Positions 9,432-19,066 of a stretch of DNA of 20,677 nt are shown piece by piece. Numbering within the stretch: position 1 is the first letter of the stretch; each line of letters begins with the position of its first letter. The notes beneath the pieces are model-generated. The model made no database searches, was not told where the DNA came from, and worked only from the letters and a program-made list of their open reading frames with translations. The translations under genes were made by a program, and so were the position numbers. The DNA is from Haplosporangium gracile (taxonomy: Eukaryota; Mortierellomycota; Mortierellomycetes; Mortierellales; Mortierellaceae): assembly GCA_015499985.1 (NCBI GenBank), contig JAAAUF010000754.1, positions 1-20,677 of the forward strand. Direction: 5' to 3'.

Positions 9432-10411
9432 TTATATTACCTCCATTTCAATGTCTTCATCGTTAGGAGTAGAGACGGCTGAATTTTCTTCTGATCCACC
9501 AGCCGATGCAGTACCAGCGACAACTCCAGAGCTCTTTCCTACAGAGTTGGGCCATTGCTCCTCAATTGCCTTGGCGACAAGCCCTTCGTCATCAGCGACC
9601 AAACAACCGCCCTTCCAAGCGCCATATTTCAATCCAATGCCCTTGTTGAGTTCAAACTCTCGAGCGATATCTTGTTCATTGCCCTTCCAGTCCTTGTACA
9701 ACTGCAAGTTCTGACGGCCCATCAGGCGGATTGATTTCACACGGAGATCGTTTCCGCTCTATTTTTTTTGTTGACGTTGAGATTTTTTAAAGAAATTGAT
9801 GAGACCGCTGAGGGGGTGAGTATGAGAGAAATTGACAGATGAAGATAACTTTTCCTAATTGATCAGTAAGACGAAACACAACAGTAAAGAAGGACTTACC
9901 CAGGCGGATAAGAACTCTTCAGAGATCTCTCTGAAATGTCCAATGCCATATTTCTCAATACCCTTGATCAATAGCTCACGCTCCTTTTCAGTCCATTTCC
10001 GGGCCACCTCTGCTTTCGCACCCTTTGGCGGGCGGAAGTAACTAATTAATATACCGAATATAAAAATTCGTTAGTGGACAATATATGCACCCTATATGGA
10101 TCCGTACACCGTGGTAGCGTTTGACAAAGAGCATTCATGCCATGTCATAGCTTAAGAGTAATAAAGGCGAGGAACACATACTCTTGGTTCAGGGTACCGT
10201 CGGGATGAATCATGTTCTTAGTGATGGGGAACTCGTCCCGGACACAGAACTTGAGGCGAATCTCGTTAATTCTTTGTTGCCGTGCATCAAAAACTCGCTC
10301 TGGTTTGGTCGCGGTTGCTGTTTCTGTGAGTTCTGTTTCTTGTTGCTGTTGTTCCTGGGGCTGCAATGCCTGGTCTATGGTGTTGTTGTCTTCCTGTACT
10401 GAGGTGGTCAT
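9432..10411 (-). CDS. SANT/Myb-like domain protein
   Basis: Three exons (10182-10411, 9900-10041, 9432-9758) join in frame to 232 aa. Residues 1-45 are a Gln/Thr/Glu-rich low-complexity start, followed by VFDARQQRINEIRLKF and a short FPITKN segment. Residues about 80-145 form a SANT/Myb-like unit: KWTEKERELLIKGIEKYGIG (92-111), then FREISEEF and SAWSGNDLRVKSIRLMGRQN, with Trp93 and Trp124 as core aromatics and basic residues in the third helix. A second Trp-rich part reads LNKGIGLKYGAWKGGCLVAD. The last 45 residues are acidic and Ser-rich. Such domains bind DNA or histone tails, so a nuclear role in transcription or chromatin is likely, but no target or complex can be named. Start set at 10411 (ACAACC-ATG); an in-frame ATG at 10504 would add 31 UTR-like codons. 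Introns are 140 and 141 nt. Confidence 0.8.
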
Positions 10412-10613
10412 GGTTGTGAAGAGTGAATGCAGAAAGAGAAAGTGGTTGTTGTTTGTGTTTGTATGTTTTGGTGGCCAACAACAAACTTCAGGCACGCGTT
10501 TCAATTTTGCTGATTCAGGCTAGCCCCTTAAACCCTTTTCTTCCTTATTACCAACATTGGGCACAGTGCTTTTTGAACGTTCCTTTGCTCTATCATGATA
10601 TTATTAAAAGAAA

Positions 10614-11776
10614 TCACCGTTGTGCATCATCCTGTTCATTCTCAACAGTGTCTACAATAGTATCTCGGCCCTGCTGGCTAGAAGTCAAAGCAGCAAGTGC
10701 GTCAATCCCTTCTACAAGATCGCCGTCACCAGCAGCAGCAGCAGCAGCATCAGCATCAGCAGCAGCACTGACACCGCCTTCTTCAGCGGTGGGCTCATCT
10801 GCACATCCACATTTGTAGACGTCAGCCAGCGTGCTGCAGTCAAACTCGGGTTTGCCTAATCTGATATTGACGATATTATGGACGGAGCATGCCCAATTGG
10901 ACAGCGACGCACGGGAGGATGTCTGTGGTGGGTGCTGCTTCAACATTTCCTGGAAGTGGTCCGCACTATGTTTGATTACCCGTCAATGTAAAAGAGAAGG
11001 TGTGAATGTTAGCTTCATGCCAGACAAAGGGAGGACCCCAAAGGGTTTAATATGCACAGAAACATGTAAAGATGAAAACATATTGTAGAGTAGAATAGTG
11101 AGAAGTTGAGTCAGGGATAAAGAAGGAGATGTGTGTCTTCTTTCTCCTTAATGCGAGCAAAGGGGAGAGATGTAAGAGTGTGAGGGTAGACCGCCTCCTG
11201 TGAAGTCATAAAAAAAAGTATCGAAACAAATGTAGAGGCACAAAAACTAAACTAAATTACAACATGGGGTCAAAAAAAAAAGCTGAAAGTACCATTCGCC
11301 ACATGGATAGAGACGTGAGAGGAGATAGATCCACTGCTTGATTGCTGCACGTTCATCTGGCTTGGGCTTAAGAGGGTATCGGGATGCCATTGTGTGCAGC
11401 AGCTTCCACGTTGCTCTTCCCAGCTCCGCTCTATTTATTTTTTCAGAGATCGAAGTTGATAAGGGTCAGATCAGGCTCAGTCTCAAATGTGTTTGTTGAA
11501 GTTGAGTGAAAATGTGAAAAGCAAGAGAAGGGCACCGTACTTGGCGGTAGCGTTGCCTAGCTGGGGCATGATGACTCCCCCTTCGCTGAGAGACGGGTCG
11601 ACATAGATATCTCCTTTAAGAGGGTTTGTGTGTTGTTGCTGTTGTTGCTGTTGTTCCTGCAAGGATTTGGGAGTCAGGAAGAAGAGGGAGGATATGGTGA
11701 CGAGGCCAATGAAGCAGAGGGCTATGATGGCGAGGGGGCTTTTCAGGCGAATTCTCCTTGAAATGGCAGACGACAT
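10614..11776 (-). CDS. ERV2: ERV2-type FAD-linked sulfhydryl oxidase of the ER
   Basis: A flavoenzyme that makes disulfides using O2 and passes them to protein disulfide isomerase in the ER lumen. Exons 11541-11776, 11293-11430 and 10614-10965 join in frame to 241 aa. Residues 14-34 form a signal anchor (PLAIIALCFIGLVTISSLFF) after a basic start, which places the enzyme in the ER and argues against the mitochondrial Erv1 type. A poly-Gln stretch (residues 42-48) links to the catalytic core. That core has GNATAKAELGRATWKLLHTM (74-93), the redox-active C122-G-E-C125 in RLYPCGECADHF, the FAD-site WACSVHNIVN (149-158), the structural pair C151/C168, and the C177-G-C179 shuttle disulfide seen in Erv2. 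Beyond 180 lies an acidic, Ala-rich tail of about 60 residues, longer than in yeast. The second intron is 327 nt. It is divergent from TRS65. Confidence 0.93.
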
Positions 11777-12195
11777 TGCTGTAGTGTGTGCGTGTATGTA
11801 CTGGAGTTCGGTGAAGTGAAGGAGAGGTGAGAGAGTGAGAGAGTGAGAGCGAGAGAAGTCAGGTTGAGGTCAAGATGAGAACAAATCGTTTACCAAGAGA
11901 AAAAAAAAAAAGGGTAGAGATAAAAAGCACGAATGATCCCGTGACAAATGCCATTTTATCGTGCCTGTCTGTGAAGCATGCCTTCGCGCTTCTTTTTTCT
12001 ATCGCTTTTTTGTTCCTTCTTTTCCATCATCTCCGCTCACCCACATCCTCATCCTCTCTCCTTCCTGCGAACTCTGACACGAGACAGCGCCACCAAGCTC
12101 ACATATATCAAGCGACAACCAGAGACTCACAGCGTCATCATCGAGGACACAGGACACACCACCCACACCTAGAGGAACAAGGAAAATACTTTTAG
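11777..12195. promoter_or_regulatory. Shared divergent promoter of ERV2 and TRS65
   Basis: A 419-nt gap between two divergent start codons. The TRS65 side (about 11985-12060) is a CT-rich tract on the plus strand; the ERV2 side (about 11820-11855) is GA-rich on plus, hence CT-rich in the ERV2 sense. Each half thus shows the pyrimidine bias found before other genes in this window. No clear TATA box is seen on either side. Confidence 0.6.
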
Positions 12196-15100
12196 ATGAG
12201 GTCCATCGAGTCTCTCTTCAACGACTCGCACTGGGAGGTGCGCATCCCCAATGCTCGCATCGACAACCTCAGCGAGGACTACAAGGCCGTCATCCAGGCA
12301 AAGCCAAGGACACACGTCTTCTATGGCACGTTCTTCATTCTCTTCTGTTACTTTTGAACGCCTTCACCTTTGTCAGACGTTGAGTTCAGCCGGTGCCATG
12401 GTCTAGTCAGGTCACCCTGACACGAGCTTCTTTTTTTTCTTTTCGTTGCCATGAAATAGATGAGACGGTGTTGTTCTTTCTGCAGATCTCCCTTCCAGAT
12501 GACCTCTCGACTCAGCATGAAGAGACTGAAAAGCAAGTGGAAGACTTCTTCAAGACTCTGGAAATCCAAGTCGAGGCTGCTTTTGTTGACTCTCTTTCCC
12601 TTGTGGCCTCTGCTCCCACCACCCAGAACACAATGTACAAGAGTCCAAACGGTTCCCGCCCAAGCAGTGCCGTCGACAAGCGCATGTCAGGAGGAGGATC
12701 ACCTGGACCTTTTGCCGGACGCAATTCGGGATATGACCAAGGACGCATGGACTCGACCATTCTTTCCTCCTACACCTATAACGCAACTGAGCCTGGCAAG
12801 GAGCCCGAGATTCGACCCATCAACGGCCTCTGGACTGCGATTTTCCCATTCTCCGTCCCAGTCTGTAAGTTTTCTTCAAAGGGACGGGCGAAATCAAACA
12901 GGATGTTTTGTAACTATCTGCAGGATGTAATTGAGTAAAGTCCTGGGATCTAACAACTTTGCTTGCTTTTATTCATATCGTGGACAATTTCGTTCTCTGA
13001 ATAGCCTTTGTCAGGACCAAGAGCGCAAACACAATGTTGATGCTGAGTGCACACGTTATTCTCCGACCAGCGGACCAGATCGTACCCATTACAGCGCCCA
13101 TGGACGATCAGTACAATCTGGAATGTTTCAGCATGGTCAACCTGTTGGAAGGCTTATCAGATGGTAAAGAACACATCGGCATTTTTCTCTCCACAGTGTA
13201 TGGCATAGATGGACACTCTTTTGATATTTCATTCTCATATATCATGTTGAACAGATCCCAGCTTTGTTTCGGCGGTCGTTCCCCAGCACCATTACAGACC
13301 TGATACGCCACGCGCCAGAGTTCAGCCTTCACCCATAGCACCAATTCTGAGACGAAGTGTGAGACGAACTATTGCAGTTCGTTCAGCATTAAACGTGCGG
13401 ATGCGGACAACGCGCGTGTCACCCATGGAGAACCCATTGATGATGTCGATTGAGGTCGAAAACAACTCGGAGCACGGAGCAAAGTTTAAGATGACCCAAC
13501 TGGAAGTTGATGTTACTAACGCAGTCGTGACGCCTCTTGATTCTGCTGAACTCACCAAAGTAAGTCAAGATTTGGAGCAACACGCTTTTGATGCTGGATC
13601 ACCCACAATATTACTCACCTATACCCGTTTTTGCATAGCTTCCTATGATGCTGCACTCTTCGGACCATGTCACATTCTTATTCTCGATCTCGCTACTTGA
13701 CAACCCAGAGTGGAACGCCGACAATCAACCTACCGGAAACGACCCCTATGACTCGCGTCATCGTAATTCTAGTGATGGTTTGGCACAAGCAGGATCGCCG
13801 CGAGATGCTCAGCGCCAGGTGACCATTATCCTGCAGGGCACCCCTGAGGTAGATGGCGTTCAGGGGCAAGTCATCCATTCGCGCTGGAACTGTTTCTTGG
13901 ATGTCTCGGACCTGACCAAGCGGGACAACCTACTGGGCGCTTATGGAGGACAGAAGCAACTCTACGCACCCCAGCCTTCACACCCGTCTACCTTACTCCC
14001 TCCACACTCAGGCATGAATGGACAAAACCAACATCACCAACTCCACCACAGGAATCAGTCTCTTTCATCGAGCCCACAACCTCAGGCAGCCATGAACAAG
14101 GGCACATCCTTGGTCCGACGCGTCTCAGCAAGTGCCTCGCCTAACCAAAGCGGACGTCAGTCCATGGGAAACAATGGTCCAGCAGAGCCTCGTGCCCGTC
14201 GTCCATCACTCATCTCTGAAGGAGCTTCAGGATCGCAGCGTGGTGGTGGTGCTATGAACGGCACCAACAGGAGGAGTGGCCCTGCAGGATGGGGTCACGG
14301 TCGGTCTGAAACTGGTCAAGGTCTTGCACCTGTCCATGAGGGATCCTCTCATCACTCGCCCCGTGTTGGAAATGGCCCAACGAGCGAAACAGCTAGCTAT
14401 GTGGATGATGCGCCACATGGACCTGTCAACAACAACAGCGGCCGACCAGCCATGAACCAAGGCGGACTCTCACCCGGATTAGGGATCGATATGGCATCTC
14501 AGGCGCTCAATGGGGTCACCCAGGGCAGAGAAAATGATAATGGCGACGGCATTGTTGTCTCTTTTGCTGGTCAGTGTCTTAACCATCGTGAATGCTTCTT
14601 GTTGATTATTGTTGAAATAGTCTGTCCTAACCTTAACCTCAATTTCTCGTACGTTCACACAGTGACGGATCGCGTGGTTGTTGGAAAAATATTTAATCTG
14701 GAGATTTTCATTGTCAACCGGTCAAGACATATCCGGCGTTACACTCTCGTGGTGCCTAATAGGAAGCGTGCTAAGGGCAGCGACCCAAGTCAAGGGTCCA
14801 AGGTCCTGCCCCCTCTGCCTAGTGGAGAGCAAGTTTTGCAAAATGTGCCGATCGACCCTTACATGGAAGAGCCTGAGCTCCTTCGCCGTCATGTTGACAA
14901 TGAAACCACTGAGGCCGATATCATCTGTCTGGAGAACAATGTTCGCCTGAGGTAATCTCTCTTTTTCTTATGTCAATGGAGGGTATATCTGCTTATAACA
15001 GTATCGTGAAGGTATGTATGCTAATTGTTCAATCGTTTCATTACTTAGCCCGTTATACCCACTGACCTGCCAGAACTTGAATCTACGGTTCATTGCTATC

Positions 15101-15244
15101 AAGGAGCAGCTGCATACGATTGACCTAGTACAGTTAGTTGATAATGATACTGGATTTGTTACCAACTTGCGGAACTGTCTTTGCTTTATGGCCGAGGCTT
15201 CCTTTGGGGCTCTTTCACAGCAAGTGCCTGAAGTAAGAAAGTGA
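12196..15244 (+). CDS. TRS65: TRAPPII complex subunit TRS65 (TRAPPC13-like)
   Basis: Likely a subunit of the TRAPPII Rab-GEF complex at late Golgi/endosomes. Seven exons: 12196-12325, 12460-12864, 13005-13163, 13255-13559, 13639-14569, 14663-14951 and 15049-15244; phases agree and give 804 aa. The start RSIESLFNDSHWEVRIPNAR and HVFYDETVLFFLQISLPD match the family's N-terminus. The middle has beta-sandwich-like stretches (MSIEVENNSEHGAKFKMTQL, HVTFLFSISLLDN, VTIILQGTP). The end, with VTDRVVVGKIFNLEIFIVN and ADIICLENNVRLSPLYPLTC, is the typical Trs65 C-terminal immunoglobulin-like domain. It is longer than yeast Trs65 because of Ser/Gly/Gln-rich inserts (about residues 90-130 and 430-560). Intron 1 needs a GC-AG pair; the only GT nearby breaks the frame. 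Intron 5 (93 nt) has no stop and could be retained. The last 26 residues, after TNLRN, are less certain. The family is recognised by pattern, not by a search. Confidence 0.72.
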
Positions 15245-15261
15245 ATAAACTATCAAATAAA
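15244..15261 (+). terminator. Tandem poly(A) signals of TRS65
   Basis: AATAAA occurs at 15244-15249, overlapping the TGA stop, and again at 15256-15261. This supports transcript end near here and the stop codon chosen at 15242-15244. Confidence 0.5.
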
Positions 15262-15948
15262 ATACATCTGCTTTGTTCCTTGTCTCATTGGCTTTAGAGG
15301 TGCTCCAAGAGTCTGGCACTTTTTTTTCGTGAAACAAAAACACCATTGACTTTTTGTTCCTTGCTTTCAATAGTGGCGTTGATATATTTGTTCTAACTGT
15401 TTACGAGGGGATGGTCCGATCACTATTGGCGCCTTTCAAATACTCGTCATGTCCAATGTGGAGACGGGACCAATGGTTGAACACCTACCCATGCACAATA
15501 ACTATATTACTGCCGTTGTCTTCTTTTTTCCTCCCTTCATCGTTTTCCTACCTTTCGCTCCCCTTTTTTTTATGCGGAGGTGTGCGATATGTTCTGCACA
15601 GAGACGTTTGTGTTTGTTTTATCCCCGAGATTGAGAGATCCGTTCCCCCCCCCCCCCTCTTTTTATGGCAGGGCCTCTATTTTAGAAAGCACCAGACCTA
15701 AGGAGTCGAAAGGGAATGTTGCTGCTGATACTGAAGTAGGGGAAAGTTGAGCGATGCCATGGTGGTGATCTTAATTCCCTTTTTTCGTTCCTTCTTTGGT
15801 CTTGGTTCCTTTGTTCACCCCTCTCCCTTAGTATTTCACATCCACATTCATATCCATTCACACTCTTTAGAGGATCGCCCTCTACTCCTCTTCTTTCTCC
15901 TTCCTCTCGTCTTCACTTCCTTTCATACACCATACCCTCTCTACCAGA
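15245..15948. other. Intergenic region between TRS65 and the lectin-like pseudogene
   Basis: No convincing gene. It holds T-rich and CT-rich stretches and a run of about 12 C at roughly 15645-15657. CT-rich DNA leads straight into the pseudogene at about 15949, where an AG follows a pyrimidine tract and looks like a leftover splice acceptor. Open frames of 115 and 148 codons are composition artefacts, except for the end of the latter, which is the pseudogene. Confidence 0.5.
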
Positions 15949-16760
15949 GGACAGTCTCCAAGTTGGGGACCGTGTACACCAAGAACGGGGCGACAGTTGT
16001 TTGGACGACTGACCCCCATGTCGCCACTGCATCCTACGAAATTTCCGGCACGGTTCTGACAGAGCCCAACAGTTTCAAGTCCATTGATTCAATGATAGAA
16101 CCCAAGACTCTGACACCCACAAACGGCAAGACGACCCTCGAGTTCAAGGACGCGAAACTCTGCCTCTACAACAGCCTCAAGTTCCAAATATAGTATCTTT
16201 CGCCACCTGCAGGCGACAACTCGAATGTCAGATTCATGCTCACAATCCGAGGCTCCATCTGTATCTTACGCACGAACGGCGGATCCCTGAGCTCAAGCTG
16301 CTCCGGAAACGTATGTGACGAGACCTCCTACATCGAAGTGGGATGGGTTCTTAAAGATCTACAACAGCGCCAAGAAACTTGTCTGGTAACGCGGAAGAGC
16401 ACAGACTCTGTCGGACACGAATACCCTCCGCGAGGAGGGTTCAAACCCATGTTGGAGGAGATCAAGTTCCCCATTGAGCAGTTTTCGCTATCGGCGACCA
16501 AAACCGGAGGGCTTGTCCTTCGCAAGGCTAGAGACGTGACGACGGTGTGGCAGTTGGGCGGTGGGCTGGTGAAGGGGAAGTACACGATTGAGTTGAGGAA
16601 GGACGGGAACTTGTGTGTGGGGACTACCTTGGTTCATACCCGGGTCAGTTGTATTACCGAGGCGGCCAAGAAGAAGGATCAGTATGTATTGATTGTGGAG
16701 AATGAGGGGCATGGTGCGATCTTGGCATCTGATGGATCTGTTGCTTGGCGATCGACGTAA
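15949..16760 (+). pseudogene. Truncated, frameshifted copy of the bulb-type-lectin-like gene
   Basis: This stretch is related to the C-terminal half of the minus-strand lectin-like gene at 17079-18896. VYTKNGATVVWTTDP parallels LYIKNGAQVLWTTDP there, and VSCITEAAKKKDQYVLIVEN parallels LNCTTDVKHIDKYLLVMEG. It is broken in several ways. At 16191-16193 a TAG stands where the paralogue has a Trp codon, and the next codon is TAT (Tyr) where the paralogue has Cys. Near 16345 the frame shifts: FLKIYNSAKKLVW, matching FLRIYKSAEEMLW, lies in another frame and ends in TAA. The original frame returns near 16432 at RGGF. It then stays open through LVLRKARDVTTVWQLGG to SDGSVAWRST and the TAA at 16758-16760. 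Everything corresponding to the first about 335 residues of the paralogue is missing. A poly(A) signal follows at 16824. Confidence 0.85.
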
Positions 16761-17078
16761 GCGGGGGCGGTAGGAGGACAAGCATAATTGTCATGGTAAA
16801 GGAAACGTGAATGAAGTAACATTAATAAAAGAACGCACGAAAAAACCTGACAAGCCAATTTTTTTTCTTTTGATGATACATCGCAACGCACCTGTCTCTT
16901 CTTCACCCATCTCTTTCCCATTGCTATGTATCAACTCCGGTTCTCTGTTATAATCAAGAATACCTGGTGTTAATCATTGTTTTTGTAAGTAGGTATAGAC
17001 ATGTTGATGCGTGTTTATTATTATAAGGGCTTAATACTGAAGGATAAAATAGAGAAGAGAAAAAAGGATGACGAACAA
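16761..17078. other. Spacer between the two tail-to-tail lectin-like loci
   Basis: This 318-nt AT-rich gap holds a plus-strand AATAAA at 16824-16829 for the pseudogene side and a minus-strand AATAAA at 17014-17019 for the other copy. No gene is seen. I could not pick out an obvious inverted repeat or transposon end that would explain the inverted duplication. Confidence 0.5.
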
Positions 17079-17384
17079 TCAAGAGTGCCAAGCGATGGTG
17101 CCATCGGGTCTATAAATATTGGCGCGACCGTTGCCCTCCATGACGAGCAAGTACTTATCAATATGCTTAACATCAGTGGTGCAGTTCAAGTGGGCATGAT
17201 CCGGCTTTCTTCCCGTATACAAGTTACCATCCGTTCCACATTCCATCGTAAATAGCCCACCCGACGTAATCACACCTTCAATAGATCACACAATCGAGTT
17301 TGCAATGTTGTCACGGACAACAATCCCGCCCTGACTATGAGCGTAGAGTGAGTACTTGTTATTATCCGAACGCAAATCGCCGTC
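17079..17384 (-). pseudogene. Cut-off last module of the bulb-type-lectin-like gene
   Basis: Directly after the TAA at 17385-17387 the same reading frame continues with recognisable lectin-like sequence: NNKYSLYAHSQGGIVVRDN, then a second in-frame stop (TGA, 17286-17288), then SIEGVITSGGLFTMECGTDG, DKYLLVMEGNGRANIYRPDG and TIAWHS before the natural TGA at 17079-17081. The plus-strand copy has TGG (Trp, in VTTVWQLGGG) where this copy has TGA. So at least that stop is most simply a one-base G-to-A change in an old coding frame. A poly(A) signal lies 60 nt beyond. The segment was the third lectin module and is now outside the open frame, unless it is rejoined by splicing. Confidence 0.8.
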
Positions 17385-18896
17385 TTAGTCACGGAACCCG
17401 CCCATACGGAGGGTATTACGGTCGCGGAAGTAGTGTCCGCCTCCACGAAGCCAGAGCATCTCTTCGGCACTTTTGTAGATTCGAAGGAAGCCGTCGTTGT
17501 GAAGGAGGGCAAAGTAGTCGGTTTCTTCACCCAGGTTTCCTGTGCATCGAGAGTTGAGAGGTCCGCCTGTTGTGTGGGAGGAGCAGAGGTTGCCACGGGA
17601 GGAGAGCGATAGCCAAACTTGGGTGTTGGTCCCTGCGGGTTTGTCGAGGCACCAGGTGCTGTAGCCCAGCTTGTTGTAAATGCAGAGCGAGCCGTCCTTG
17701 GCGTACTCCATCTTGGTCGATCCGTCGGTCGACTTGAAGATTGTGCCCGGGTTGACAAAGTCCAGACTAAGAAAACTATTAGTAGGGGTCAGTTTGTAGC
17801 CATTGATGCCCTGAGGAGGGAGGGTTGTGCCAGGATCGGTGGTCCAGAGGACTTGAGCGCCGTTCTTGATGTACAGATTACCGTTGGGGGTCAAGGTGAG
17901 GACGTAAGCTGGGCCTTTAGCAAACTTGGGACCTGTGCACTTGACCAGGTCCTTAGTACCGGTGGTTGAACGAGTGCAAAGCTGGCCGTTCTTCTTGACC
18001 TCTGCGGTGTACGAGCCGTCAGGGGCATTGCCACCAAGCTTCCAAATGGCGCTCGTGACCAGGTTCTCGACCTGTTCGCTGTCGTAGACAAGGAAATCAC
18101 CGGTGGGGGTGACAACAGCCTGGAAGCCGCCCTTGCTGGCTCCAATGTAGTCGTTCATCGACAGGACCTCACCAACAGTGAGGGTTTCCTTTAAAGTACC
18201 GGGAACACACTCGGCTCGCTTGTGTAGGGTTGAAGCGGTGGCAGCAGTAGCATTCTCGTGAGGATTCAAGGCCATGATGGGAAGAGGAGCCGAGATGATC
18301 ATCTCGTCTCCGTTACGAGTGGGTGCGACAAAGGTAAGAGTTCCGTTCGCGTCACGGAAGCAACCAATATCACTCAGAGACGTGCAACGGTAGTACAAAT
18401 CCTTGTAGTTATTCGCCATATGGCAGAACAAATCCTCAGTCTCACTCAAAAAGCTAGGTCCAATCGACGATGGCGATTCGCAAAGATACTGAGCAGACTG
18501 GTAACCTCTAACAACATAATCCTGACGATCAATGTCCAGATCGCGTTTGCGGCGCTTGGGAGGGGCCTTGGAGGCACGAATGAGCTTGAAGTTTTCGGGT
18601 TTGGGGAGACGCGGTTTGGCCTCTTTACTGCGGGCGAAATAATTGGGCAGGTCGTTGAGGCTGAAGGAGGCGATCGGGGCGTAGTCGGGTTTGATGAACT
18701 GGGACATCCAGACGCTGGTTCCTGGGACGCGGATGGACTTGCAGCCGTTGTTGGGGAGCTGGATGTAGCTCGAATCGCCCGAATAGGTCCATGGGACGGA
18801 GGGATCCATGCTGATGATGATCTTTGCCGGGATGGAGTAGCTGCCGGTGGGGGAGCTGCCGTCTGGTGCGACGCTGAACGAGCTCATGCCTAGCAT
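17385..18896 (-). CDS. Bulb-type-lectin-like protein, 503-codon open frame of a decaying gene
   Basis: The open frame has two parts. Residues 1-230 are of unknown family, with a four-Cys segment (Cys 139, 158, 171, 179) and dibasic clusters (KRRKR 114-118, KR 226-227) resembling Kex2 sites. From about 233 come lectin-like modules: TLTVGEVLSMNDYIGASKGG and VVTPTGDFLVYDSEQ with AIWKLGG; LTLTPNGNLYIKNGAQVLW; and LLHNDGFLRIYKSAEEMLWL. They follow the D-mannose-binding bulb-lectin pattern (G.L..Y....VW), with variant QxDxNxVxY positions. The frame ends early at TAA (17385-17387); an in-frame third module follows. No signal peptide starts at 18896, although the protein looks secreted, so the true start was probably upstream. 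A TAG acceptor after 18890 fits in frame to exons at 19067-19141 and 19235 onward. A TATAAAAG at 19048-19055 could instead start a short transcript. Whether it is expressed is unknown. Confidence 0.65.
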   Translation of the reverse strand: MLGMSSFSVAPDGSSPTGSYSIPAKIIISMDPSVPWTYSGDSSYIQLPNNGCKSIRVPGTSVWMSQFIKPDYAPIASFSLNDLPNYFARSKEAKPRLPKPENFKLIRASKAPPKRRKRDLDIDRQDYVVRGYQSAQYLCESPSSIGPSFLSETEDLFCHMANNYKDLYYRCTSLSDIGCFRDANGTLTFVAPTRNGDEMIISAPLPIMALNPHENATAATASTLHKRAECVPGTLKETLTVGEVLSMNDYIGASKGGFQAVVTPTGDFLVYDSEQVENLVTSAIWKLGGNAPDGSYTAEVKKNGQLCTRSTTGTKDLVKCTGPKFAKGPAYVLTLTPNGNLYIKNGAQVLWTTDPGTTLPPQGINGYKLTPTNSFLSLDFVNPGTIFKSTDGSTKMEYAKDGSLCIYNKLGYSTWCLDKPAGTNTQVWLSLSSRGNLCSSHTTGGPLNSRCTGNLGEETDYFALLHNDGFLRIYKSAEEMLWLRGGGHYFRDRNTLRMGGFRD

Positions 18897-19047
18897 TGAT
18901 TGGTGTTTGATAAAAAAAAATCGAAAAAGGATTCGTTAACAAAGAACTGAGACAGATAAGGTTTTGTGAAACAATCAATTAAAAAGTCTTCAGGAACCAG
19001 GGCCATCTTCAGTTCTCGTGCAAATACAAATACAAATACGAGTTCGC

Positions 19048-19055
19048 CTTTTATA
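19048..19055 (-). promoter_or_regulatory. TATA box candidate upstream of the lectin-like open frame
   Basis: TATAAAAG on the minus strand, about 155 nt before the ATG at 18896, next to a CAAATA triplicate repeat at 19021-19038. It could start a transcript for the 503-codon frame. An ATG at about 19004-19006 would then open a 38-codon upstream frame. The same bases also fall inside a possible GC-AG intron, so the two readings compete. Confidence 0.35.
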
Positions 19056-19066
19056 AAGTAACTTGC

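Noticed and set aside
15354..15701. Extra TRS65 exon after the GTAAGA at 15233
   Set aside because: Splicing there to the next acceptors gives non-family sequence or early stops, and poly(A) signals sit right at the nearer stop codon.
16761..17078. A transposon or long inverted repeat joining the two lectin copies
   Set aside because: No terminal repeats or target-site duplication could be seen in the spacer; the inverted arrangement alone does not show a mobile element.
18258..18893. 211-codon plus frame opposite the lectin-like gene
   Set aside because: It is the antisense shadow of the 503-codon frame; no start context or domain supports it.
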